Origin: Candidatus Pacearchaeota archaeon
GTDB lineage: Archaea; Nanobdellota; Nanobdellia; Pacearchaeales; GW2011-AR1
Direction of reading: 5' to 3'
Assembly: GCA_003694055.1 (NCBI GenBank)
Contig: RFLC01000266.1
Span: forward strand, 1-6,828
Length of the DNA stretch: 6,828 nucleotides
The notes under the pieces are model-generated. The model was not told the origin of the DNA and ran no database searches. It worked only from the letters and a program-made list of their open reading frames with translations. How positions within the stretch are numbered: the stretch's first letter is position 1; each line of letters opens with the position of its first letter. Of the stretch, positions 1 to 5,565 are shown in pieces. The translations under genes and the position numbers were made by a program.

Positions 1-131
1 GCGCGCGAGCGCTGGCCCTGGGTGGTGCGCGTTGTCGGGAGCTTGCACCCGAGCGCGCTTTAGGCGCCGCGCGCCGTAAAAAATTCGCTGCCGGCAAAAT
101 CGCTTGGCTTGTTAAAGAAATTAACGTGCGA
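1..131 (+). repeat. Diverged dispersed repeat, copy A
   Basis: A GC-rich half (1-77) is followed by an A/T-richer half (78-131). It resembles 4951-5098 in the same orientation. The 13-mer CGAGCGCGCTTTA is identical at 50-62 and 5013-5025. AAAAAATT follows in both copies, with a 5-bp difference in spacing, and 86-131 matches 5054-5098 at roughly 33 of 46 hand-aligned columns, ending in CGTGCGA. CTGGGYGGYGCG is also shared (18-29 and 4966-4977). No coding potential is convincing. The function is unknown; it could be a small RNA gene family, an old mobile-element end, or a structural repeat. The window edge may cut the left end. Confidence 0.55.
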
Positions 132-160
132 GCGAGCATGCCAAGGCTGCTTGTTGAAAT

Positions 161-180
161 GTATATACACTCGTATATAC
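161..180. promoter_or_regulatory. Paired GTATATAC motif (possible operator), left site
   Basis: Two perfect copies of the 8-bp palindrome GTATATAC (161-168 and 173-180) are separated by 4 bp, giving a 12-bp centre-to-centre spacing. The same arrangement occurs at 5544-5563 in front of a small DNA-binding-like gene. This copy lies about 30 bp after repeat A and about 70 bp upstream of the tRNA-Leu TATA box, with no convincing gene start beside it. It may be a second binding site for the same regulator, or a remnant. Either half could also act as a TATA-like element. Confidence 0.4.
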
Positions 181-249
181 GCAAAAACGCCTCTCTCGCG
201 AAGCTCTTCTAAATTGGTAAATTGAAAAGTGCTAGCATGCATGGGAAAA

Positions 250-257
250 TTTATTTA
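250..257 (+). promoter_or_regulatory. TATA box of tRNA-Leu
   Basis: TTTATTTA is centred about 25 bp upstream of the first tRNA base (279), the usual archaeal TATA-to-start distance. The mature 5' end would therefore lie close to the transcription start. Confidence 0.6.
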
Positions 258-278
258 TGGTAGAGATTTGGTGTGTGT

Positions 279-362
279 GCGAGAGTGCCGGAGTGGTCAA
301 ACGGGCCGCGTTCAGGGCGCGGTGGGTTAGTCCCTGCGCAGGTTCGAATCCTGCCTCTCGCA
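279..362 (+). tRNA. tRNA-Leu (anticodon CAG)
   Basis: A complete class II cloverleaf can be folded by eye. The acceptor GCGAGAG (279-285) pairs with CTCTCGC (355-361), with discriminator A362. The anticodon stem is CCGCG/CGCGG with loop TTCAGGG, which places CAG at 313-315 and reads CUG leucine codons. The long variable arm has a GGG/CCC stem, and the T arm is GCAGG-TTCGAAT-CCTGC. The long variable arm together with the CAG anticodon identifies leucine. There is no intron. The 3' CCA is not encoded (ATT follows), so it must be added by tRNA nucleotidyltransferase. A TATA box sits at the right distance upstream. Confidence 0.95.
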
Positions 363-470
363 TTTTCGATTGTTGTGCGAGGAGTTCGCTGGCGTTGGGT
401 GCTGTCCCACAAAGCGCAGGCGACGGCTCGCTGCGCGAGGATGAGCCAACAAGATATGGGAGCATCGCAA
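363..470 (+). other. GC-rich spacer, possible structured RNA
   Basis: This 108-bp gap between the tRNA and the ATPase promoter is more GC-rich than its surroundings and can form hairpins. TTGGG (395-399) can pair with CCCACAA (406-412) with a bulge, and GGCTC (425-429) pairs with GAGCC (443-447), followed at once by ACA (449-451). A stem followed by ACA recalls archaeal H/ACA guide RNAs, but no clear kink-turn or guide pocket is visible. No TATA box lies directly in front, so it would depend on read-through from the tRNA. Confidence 0.15.
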
Positions 471-472
471 AC

Positions 473-480
473 TTTATTTA
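473..480 (+). promoter_or_regulatory. TATA box of the secretion ATPase gene
   Basis: TTTATTTA is centred 25-26 bp before the ATG at 502. Transcription should therefore start at or within a base or two of the start codon, giving a leaderless mRNA. No Shine-Dalgarno sequence precedes the ATG, which agrees. Confidence 0.6.
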
Positions 481-501
481 AGCCAATTCATTGATTTTCA
501 G

Positions 502-2772
502 ATGGTGTTTGAGAAGAACGCGCCGCTTTACGCTACTGAGGTCAATCGCGTGCAAGGAGAGGATGTGCTTTATGTTAACACGATTGGCGCGCCCTTTGTT
601 CCGCAACTTGCTGACAACCCCACTTTAATGGCTTTTACAGTTGAGCAATTAATGAACAACCCAACAATTGCAAAAGTTGTTTTTGTTCAGCAACGCAATT
701 ATGTTTATCCGTTTGAGCAGGTTTCACTTTTGCGCGAGGTTGCCGGCGCGTTGAACTATCTCCTGAAAAGGGAGGAACTGCTCTCGCCGCGAAGGATAGC
801 GTTGTACGGAAACTCTCCCGAGATTCTCGACGATTTGCAGTATTTTGTCTCACTTATGAAGCAAGACCCTGTTGGTTGTTATTTTGAAATCCGACGGAGA
901 ATTGGGGAGATTAAGAGAAGCGTGAGCGCGCCTGAAGCTCGGACAGGTGTTGCAAATTACGTGCGCACTCTTGAGAAATTCATGCATGTGCTTGCAAACA
1001 CGCGCTTGGTTAAAGAAGCTCTTGCAAGCGGGCATGTGCATGTGTTTGGAAAACGCGATTTCTACAAAAGATTTTTCCGGCCCGAGGTGTTGCCGAACTT
1101 CACTTTCACGCGATTGGCGGCGCAGCTTCCGCCCGACGCTGAGATAATTGACCAGTACAATGTCGGGAAAGAGGAAAGCGTTGTGACAATCTTGCGTTTG
1201 AAAAACGATCCCAAGATGCTTTACCATGTTGTGCCGCCGGAGTACGCGCTAGACAGCGAACACTTAAACTTGCTCAACCTTGCTAGGAATGTGCTGTCAG
1301 AACACAGACCAAAGGCAGAAGAATTTGTTGACCCAGAAAGAACGCGAAAAATATTCATGAACATCGCGCGCGACATGCTGACCGAGCTGTCGAATACAAA
1401 GGGCATCCAACTTTCTAACAAAAAGCTCGAGGAACTTGCGCGCATACTTGTCAGGTACACGATAGGATTTGGTTTGGTTGAGGTGCTAATCTCAGACCCG
1501 AAGTTGCAGGACATTGTGATGAACGCGCCAATAACACAAAGCCCTGTTTTTGTGCGCCACGAGGATTACGGCGAGTGCGTGACAAACATCATTCCAAGTT
1601 TTGAAGACGCTTCATCTTGGGCTTCGAAGTTGAGATTGAAGAGCGGGCGCCCGCTCGACGAATCCAACCCTGTCCTTGACACAGACCTTGTGCTCGAAGG
1701 AGGGCGCGCAAGAGTTGCCGCTGTGACAGAGCCGCTCTCTCCCGGAGGAATTGCGTTTGCGTTCAGGCGACACAGAGACAAACCTTGGACATTGCCATTG
1801 TTCATGAAAAACAAAACACTCAACTCTCTCGCTGCAGGATTGTTAAGCTTTATTATCGACGGCTCGCGAACATTGCTCATTGCAGGAACCCGCTCGTCTG
1901 GTAAAACATCCTTGCTAGGTAGCCTTCTTCTTGAAATCATGCCAAAGTACCGAATCATCTCAGTCGAGGATACGCTGGAACTGCCGATGGATGCGCTGAG
2001 AAAACTCGGGTATGATGTCCTGCCATTAAAGGTGCGTTCTGCAATCTTTTCAGAGAGCACAGAAGTCGAGGCGGCAGAGGGCATAAGAACGAGTTTGCGA
2101 CTGGGCGACAGCGCGCTGGTGATTGGAGAGGTCAGAAGCGAGGAAACAAAGGCGCTTTACGAGGCAATGCGCGTTGGTGCGCTTGCGAATGTCGTGGCAG
2201 GAACAATTCACGGCGACTCTCCTTACGGAGTTTTCGACAGGGTTGTAAACGACCTCGGAGTTCCGCCGACGAGCTTCAAAGCCACAGACATCATAGTGAT
2301 AGTTAACCCAATCAAAACTCCCGACGGACTGCGGTTTGTTAGGCGCGTCACGCAAATAACAGAAGTGCGCAAGCACTGGACAAAAGACCCGCTTGAAGAG
2401 GGCGCTTTCGTGGACTTGATGCGCTACAACGTCGAGAGCGACGAGTTAGAACCAACGCCGGAGTTAATCAACGGCGACTCCGAGATAATAAAGTCTATCG
2501 CAGGCAAGGTCAAGGGGTGGGCTGGCGACTGGGACGCAGTTTACGACAACATAATCTTGCGAGGAAAAATGAAGCAAGAGATAGTTAACAGCGCGATTGA
2601 AACCAAGAACTTTGATTTGCTCGAGGCAGAGTTTGTGGTGCAAGCAAACAACGCGTTCCACCGCATAAGCGCAGATGTGCTGGCCAAGTACGGAACTACA
2701 GACTCAGAGATTATTTTTGCCGAATGGAAAAACTGGTTGCACAGCGAAATAGAAAAATACGCGCGCGGTTAG
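502..2772 (+). CDS. Type II/IV secretion system ATPase (VirB11/GspE/TadA-like)
   Basis: A predicted cytoplasmic hexameric motor that would power a type IV pilus-like or secretion machine; the exact substrate is unknown. The 756 residues carry the family's motifs in order. The P-loop GTRSSGKT (462-469) has the nucleotide-binding lysine at 468. The acidic Asp box is VEDTLELP (about 488-495). The Walker B-like LVIGEVRSEE (539-548) has E543. The His box GTIHGDSPYGVFDRV has H570. Roughly the first 290 residues are a poorly conserved N-terminal region, followed by the linker domain typical of the family. About 130 residues follow the RecA-like core and are probably helical, making the protein longer than many archaeal relatives. 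The ATG at 502 fits a leaderless start. No membrane-platform (GspF/TadC-like) or pilin gene is in the window, so its partners must lie elsewhere. The family call is firm and the particular system is not. Confidence 0.93.
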   Translation: MVFEKNAPLYATEVNRVQGEDVLYVNTIGAPFVPQLADNPTLMAFTVEQLMNNPTIAKVVFVQQRNYVYPFEQVSLLREVAGALNYLLKREELLSPRRIALYGNSPEILDDLQYFVSLMKQDPVGCYFEIRRRIGEIKRSVSAPEARTGVANYVRTLEKFMHVLANTRLVKEALASGHVHVFGKRDFYKRFFRPEVLPNFTFTRLAAQLPPDAEIIDQYNVGKEESVVTILRLKNDPKMLYHVVPPEYALDSEHLNLLNLARNVLSEHRPKAEEFVDPERTRKIFMNIARDMLTELSNTKGIQLSNKKLEELARILVRYTIGFGLVEVLISDPKLQDIVMNAPITQSPVFVRHEDYGECVTNIIPSFEDASSWASKLRLKSGRPLDESNPVLDTDLVLEGGRARVAAVTEPLSPGGIAFAFRRHRDKPWTLPLFMKNKTLNSLAAGLLSFIIDGSRTLLIAGTRSSGKTSLLGSLLLEIMPKYRIISVEDTLELPMDALRKLGYDVLPLKVRSAIFSESTEVEAAEGIRTSLRLGDSALVIGEVRSEETKALYEAMRVGALANVVAGTIHGDSPYGVFDRVVNDLGVPPTSFKATDIIVIVNPIKTPDGLRFVRRVTQITEVRKHWTKDPLEEGAFVDLMRYNVESDELEPTPELINGDSEIIKSIAGKVKGWAGDWDAVYDNIILRGKMKQEIVNSAIETKNFDLLEAEFVVQANNAFHRISADVLAKYGTTDSEIIFAEWKNWLHSEIEKYARG

Positions 2773-2782
2773 AGCTAGCTCT
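2771..2782. terminator. Palindrome and T tracts at a convergent gene junction
   Basis: AGAGCTAGCTCT is a perfect 12-bp palindrome spanning both stop codons. A T6 run on the + strand (2810-2815) lies inside the opposing gene, and a T5 run on the - strand (2753-2757) lies inside the ATPase gene. Archaeal termination relies mainly on T tracts, so each transcript probably ends within its neighbour. The palindrome's own role is uncertain. Confidence 0.3.
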
Positions 2783-3023
2783 TCTCACTGCTCTGCTTTT
2801 CTTTGGCTGTTTTTTCTGCCCGTTCAATCATCTCTCTTTTGAGACCGATGAAAACCCCTCCCCGCTTTCCTCCGACGTAAGTGTTCTCACCTGGCTTTAT
2901 TATTTCATTCAACTCTGGCAACTCAACATCGACGTGCGTTATGAGCGCGCGCGACTTTCCTTTCAAGTGGATGTACACATCAGCCTTGCCAATTTTTATC
3001 TTTCCCTCTCCCGGACCGCTCAT
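2775..3023 (-). CDS. Small protein of unknown function (82 aa)
   Basis: I do not recognise a family. The 82-residue product has a Gly/Lys-rich start (MSGPGEGKIKIGK) and then alternating hydrophobic segments that look like beta strands (KADVYIHL, ALITHVDVEL). A glycine-rich turn (YVGGKRGGVFIGL, 49-61) comes next, and a charged, probably helical tail is rich in Lys and Glu. No signal peptide, membrane segment or cysteine pair is visible; it is probably cytoplasmic. The start is set at ATG 3021-3023 because an A/T-rich TATA box lies about 25 bp upstream on this strand. A TTG five codons earlier would give a longer form but fits that promoter poorly. It ends two bases from the stop of the convergent ATPase gene. 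Codon structure, promoter placement and clean packing against its neighbour support a real gene. Confidence 0.7.
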   Translation of the reverse strand: MSGPGEGKIKIGKADVYIHLKGKSRALITHVDVELPELNEIIKPGENTYVGGKRGGVFIGLKREMIERAEKTAKEKQSSEKS

Positions 3024-3042
3024 GCAAAACACTCGCAAGCAG

Positions 3043-3053
3043 ATTATTTAATT
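3043..3053 (-). promoter_or_regulatory. TATA box of the 82-aa gene
   Basis: On the - strand this reads AATTAAATAAT, preceded by a purine-rich GGAAG that could serve as a BRE. Its centre is about 25 bp from the ATG at 3023, which predicts a leaderless transcript and decides the start codon. Confidence 0.55.
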
Positions 3054-3470
3054 CTTCCGCAAGCGAAAGCTCTGGTTGTGGCGCCTGCATCAGTTTTGCA
3101 CGTCTTGCGGTGTGGAGCGAGCAGTGCGACTTGACAGAGCTTTGAATTCTTAACTGCTACTACTTTGTGCGCAACTTCAAACACGCAACGCTAACGCATT
3201 TGCGCGTGAGAAACTTTGGGCGCGCCACGCTTTCAGAAACCTGCTGAGCAAGCCCTCACCACAACGCACGCTCGTACTTTCAAACCCATTCCTAACCAAC
3301 TCCATCCCACGCAACGCGTTTAGCGCGCAGCGCACTTTCCAGCACTTGTGAGAGAACACATCGCGAGCGCGCTGATATGCAGATTTCTCGTCGGCAAGTT
3401 TTTGAGTTGAAACTAAAAATTCACGCGTTTGCAAAATCCTCAAAACAGCACGCTAGTTAAACCATATCGG
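3054..3470. other. Intergenic stretch without a convincing gene
   Basis: About 420 bp lie between two divergent promoters. The GC-rich middle (about 3160-3375) is scattered with GCGC-type words. An 88-codon frame is open on the - strand (3177-3443), but it needs a TTG start, has no promoter at the right distance, and its arginine/alanine-rich product resembles translated GC-rich DNA. I see no tRNA, C/D-box or RNase P signature. A weak copy of the dispersed repeat lies at 3364-3426. Confidence 0.4.
3364..3426 (+). repeat. Possible third, shortened repeat copy C
   Basis: The segment begins with CGAGCGCGCT, identical to copies A (50-59) and B (5013-5022). TATGC and ATTTC follow as in copy B, each displaced by two extra bases. 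It ends with GAGTTG, an A-rich run, and ATTCACGCG, resembling the end of B (AGTTGTTG, A-rich, ATTACGTGCG). It is about 20 bp shorter than A and B, and the middle does not align well, so the relationship is only suggestive. Confidence 0.25.
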
Positions 3471-3472
3471 AA

Positions 3473-3482
3473 AATATTAAAA
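3473..3482 (+). promoter_or_regulatory. TATA box of the sugar-nucleotide dehydrogenase gene
   Basis: AATATTAAAA, preceded by CGGAA as a possible BRE, is centred 26-27 bp before the ATG at 3504. This gives a leaderless start and rules against an upstream in-frame start that would overlap the promoter. Confidence 0.6.
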
Positions 3483-3503
3483 CCCTTGCTATCTCCTAAC
3501 AAA

Positions 3504-4400
3504 ATGAAAGTTGGAATAATTGGGGTGGGAGTTGTTGGAGGTGCGACTGCCGAGGTGTTTAAACGCGCTCACGAGCTTTACCTCTACGACAAGTACAAAG
3601 AGCCGTACAACACTCAGGACAGATTGGACGAGCTAGCGAAGAACTCTGAAGTAGTTTTCATTTGCGTTCCAACTCCGATGAAGCTGAGTGGAGCAATTGA
3701 TTATTCAGCTGTTTACAACTCTGTTGAGCAACTCTTGGAGAGCGTGAAGAAATGCGGGAGAAATGCTGAGGAGATGATTGTCGTGATTCGCTCGACTGCG
3801 GTTTCTGGCACTACTGACTCACTGGCGAAGAAGTATCCTTTCAAGTTCGCATTCAACCCAGAATTTTTGACAGAAAGGAACGCGCTCAAGGACATGGAAA
3901 ACACAGACCGGGTTGTGCTTGGAGTTGCAGAAGAGGAAGTGAAAGAAAAATTGCTCGCGTTGTACAAAGCATTGTTCCCTCATGCCAAATACATAGTTGT
4001 TGACAGGAAAACAGCAGAGATGATTAAGTACGCAGCCAACGTCATGCTTGCTTCGCAAATCGCAATTGCAAACGAGCTCTACCAGATATGCCGAGCTAGT
4101 GGAGTGGATTACGAACTGGTCAAGAACGCAATTCTTCTCGACGAGCGAATCGGAAGAAACATAAATGTACCAGGACCAGACGGCGATCTGGGTTTTGGCG
4201 GCAAGTGTTTTCCAAAAGACCTTAATGCCCTAATCTATCTTGCGCGCGAACACGGCTACAGGCCCTACCTCCTAGAGTCAGTCTGGCTTCTCAACGAGCG
4301 CGTTAGAACAAAGAAGGACTGGTACGACATTCCTGGTGCAGTTTCGGAGGAGATAGTTGCCAAACTTTCCGGTAAAGATGGAGAGAAAGAGCAAGGTTAG
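3504..4400 (+). CDS. UDP-glucose/GDP-mannose dehydrogenase family protein, short form
   Basis: A predicted NAD-dependent enzyme that would oxidise the C6 hydroxyl of a nucleotide sugar to a uronic acid, supplying cell-surface glycans. The N-terminal Rossmann motif is GVGVVG (7-12). VPTP, RSTAVSGTT and NPEFLTE (118-124, with E120) match the family. The central helix MIKYAANVMLASQIAIANE carries the conserved K175 and N179. GFGGKCFPKD holds the catalytic cysteine, C235. At 298 residues it is far shorter than the usual 420-450. It ends soon after a DWYDIPGAV segment and lacks most of the C-terminal nucleotide-binding domain. The frame ends cleanly with no sign of decay, so this may be a natural short form. 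Its substrate cannot be assigned. The next gene overlaps its last 23 bp, implying co-transcription. Confidence 0.9.
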   Translation: MKVGIIGVGVVGGATAEVFKRAHELYLYDKYKEPYNTQDRLDELAKNSEVVFICVPTPMKLSGAIDYSAVYNSVEQLLESVKKCGRNAEEMIVVIRSTAVSGTTDSLAKKYPFKFAFNPEFLTERNALKDMENTDRVVLGVAEEEVKEKLLALYKALFPHAKYIVVDRKTAEMIKYAANVMLASQIAIANELYQICRASGVDYELVKNAILLDERIGRNINVPGPDGDLGFGGKCFPKDLNALIYLAREHGYRPYLLESVWLLNERVRTKKDWYDIPGAVSEEIVAKLSGKDGEKEQG

Positions 4401-4875
4401 AGAGTTAGAAGGCGTGTTGAGGAAGGAGTGCGTGCAAGCTAGCAGGACTGGTGGTAGCGAGGATAGCGAGGAAGTCTCACTTAGAATTTACCCGCGCATT
4501 GCAGAACCGTATTTTGAGCAGTACGTGCGAGGCAGAGCAAGGTCTGTGGATCCTGTGAGCGGAGCAGAAGTTGTGTATGTCCCGCCATCATTTTTTCCTG
4601 CAGTTAGAGGAGGAGAGGTTTTAGGGATGTACGATCCGCTAGAGCACAAGATTTACATAGCAAACAACTTGCCGCCAGAGCAAAGAGCGTTTGTGTATTA
4701 TCACGAGGTAGCTCACGCGCTTGGGATAAAGAGCGAGAACTTGGCAGATGCTTATGCCCAATCGAAAGTTGGTTATAACATCCGAGCAGATAGCTATCCA
4801 ACGCGCACTTTCTCAGACTACGCAAAACGCCTAGAGGAAGAGTTTGAATATCGCGGTACGCGCTGCGCTGCTTAA
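4378..4875 (+). CDS. Small HExxH zinc metallopeptidase-like protein
   Basis: A 165-residue protein with HEVAH at 109-113 inside a hydrophobic helix (AFVYYHEVAHALG), followed by E120 and then LADAYA. HExxH provides two zinc ligands and the catalytic glutamate, and E120 is the likely third ligand. The E-x3-D-x-Y-A pattern resembles ImmA/IrrE-type (M78-like) peptidases. The preceding MYDPLEHKIYIANNLP looks like the edge strand common in such zincins. The first 35 residues are charged and poorly ordered. No signal peptide or membrane segment is seen, so it is probably cytoplasmic. The ATG lies 23 bp inside the dehydrogenase gene, which suggests translational coupling; a TTG seven codons upstream is a weaker alternative. 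ImmA-like peptidases often cleave repressors, but no HTH partner is next to it. The target is unknown. Confidence 0.8.
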   Translation: MERKSKVRELEGVLRKECVQASRTGGSEDSEEVSLRIYPRIAEPYFEQYVRGRARSVDPVSGAEVVYVPPSFFPAVRGGEVLGMYDPLEHKIYIANNLPPEQRAFVYYHEVAHALGIKSENLADAYAQSKVGYNIRADSYPTRTFSDYAKRLEEEFEYRGTRCAA

Positions 4876-4950
4876 TCCGCGCGACAAATTCTTGCAGATT
4901 AGTGGGGGAGTGAATTAATTGCGATAGGTTCTTCTAAAAATAAGGGTTCC

Positions 4951-5098
4951 GACGTGGCGCGGGCTCTGGGCGGCGCGAGTGTGCGCGGCGCGTGTCACTG
5001 ATTTCTTGCATACGAGCGCGCTTTATGCATTTCGGCGCGTGACGCAAAAAATTTGCTAGTGGGAAAAACTCTAGAGTTGTTGAAAAAATTACGTGCGA
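4951..5098 (+). repeat. Diverged dispersed repeat, copy B
   Basis: The counterpart of copy A at 1-131, in the same orientation. The GC-rich half carries CTGGGCGGCGCG (4966-4977) and CGAGCGCGCTTTA (5013-5025). The A/T-rich half starts at AAAAAATT (5046-5053) and ends in ACGTGCGA (5098). In this copy TGCAT and ATGCA flank the GAGCGCGCT core (5008-5012 and 5025-5029), so the core could sit in a hairpin loop. Weak similarity to copy A may continue to about 5125. No coding potential is visible. Confidence 0.55.
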
Positions 5099-5334
5099 CA
5101 GTAGGGAGCGTCAAACATTGCTTACTCAAAGCCTGCAATTTAGCGCAAGGACGATGCTACCTGACGAGAAATTTTTAGGATCTTAGACAGATGCGATATT
5201 GGCGGGGGCGCTCAAGCAAGCTACAAGTCATGTTAGTTTTATTTGTCTAATGAATCTCGTGTGGTATTGCACTCGATAACACTTGATAAAACTTGCACCG
5301 AAAAATCGCCTTGTTCGTGTGGAATGTGCAGTTT

Positions 5335-5371
5335 TTAATTTGCGCAAGAATTTTACGCGCGCAAAAATTAA
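5335..5371. repeat. Inverted repeat (hairpin)
   Basis: TTAATTTGCGC (5335-5345) is the near-complement of GCGCAAAAATTAA (5359-5371), apart from two extra A residues in the right arm. The loop is 13 bases. The stem is half GC and half A/T, and no known gene ends nearby. It could be a terminator of an unrecognised transcript, a protein-binding site or a mobile-element scar. Confidence 0.4.
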
Positions 5372-5534
5372 CCAGAGCTCATCCAACTCAAAGCACAAGT
5401 TAATTGCTGAGATTTTTTGAGATTCCAAAGTCACAGAGTTTGCAAACTAGTCTTCTCGCACTTAAAACGTTTGTTCGTTAAAATTGGCAAGAGGGTTTTG
5501 CCGTCGATTTCTCATCAAACTAAGAAACCGAAAA

Positions 5535-5542
5535 GTTTAAAA
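5535..5542 (+). promoter_or_regulatory. TATA box of the AbrB/DUF2080-like gene
   Basis: GTTTAAAA is preceded by CCGAAAA, a good BRE-like sequence. Its centre is 26-28 bp before the third in-frame ATG (5566), which predicts a leaderless start there. The ATGs at 5542 and 5554 would lie inside or too close to the TATA box to be on the mRNA. Confidence 0.6.
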
Positions 5543-5543
5543 T

Positions 5544-5563
5544 GTATATACATATGTATATAC
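5544..5563. promoter_or_regulatory. Tandem GTATATAC operator-like site
   Basis: GTATATAC (5544-5551), ATAT and GTATATAC (5556-5563) make two tandem copies of the 12-bp palindrome ATGTATATACAT. The site fills the space between the TATA box and the predicted transcription start of the small DNA-binding-like gene, a position where a bound protein would block RNA polymerase. The same spaced pair recurs at 161-180. Autoregulation by the downstream product is an inference. Confidence 0.5.
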
Positions 5564-5565
5564 AT

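Larger units (their letters stand above)
4876..5530. other. Long intergenic stretch without a convincing gene
   Basis: About 655 bp. It contains repeat copy B (4951-5098), a possible continuation of similarity to about 5125, short G runs (about 4904 and 5203) and an inverted repeat at 5335-5371. A 68-codon GTG-started frame on the - strand (5228-5434) has a TATA-like GTTTTAAG about 30 bp upstream. However, it spans the inverted repeat, its composition is odd and no family is recognisable, so I do not call it. No RNA gene is recognised. Confidence 0.4.

Noticed and set aside
161..180. CRISPR-like or longer tandem array based on GTATATAC
   Set aside because: Only two units are present at each site, with no spacers of constant length and no cas genes.
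60..242. 60-codon frame on the - strand at the left edge
   Set aside because: It runs through repeat copy A and the GTATATAC pair, has no matching promoter, and its residues do not resemble a protein family.
257..494. Open frames on the + strand across the tRNA and its spacer
   Set aside because: They translate the tRNA-Leu gene itself and the ATPase promoter, and are explained by the RNA gene.
2724..3134. 136-codon frame on the + strand opposite the 82-aa gene
   Set aside because: It overlaps the end of the ATPase gene and the antisense of the well-supported 82-aa gene. Its hydrophobic, leucine/phenylalanine-rich product is a typical antisense shadow.
3177..3443. 88-codon frame on the - strand
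   Set aside because: It needs a TTG start, has no TATA box at the right distance, lies across a GC-rich spacer and repeat copy C, and gives an Arg/Ala-rich product of no recognisable kind.
5228..5434. 68-codon GTG-started frame on the - strand with a TATA-like GTTTTAAG about 30 bp upstream
   Set aside because: The spacing is slightly long, the frame crosses the inverted repeat at 5335-5371, the product is low-complexity basic at its end, and no family is recognisable. It is kept only as a weak possibility.
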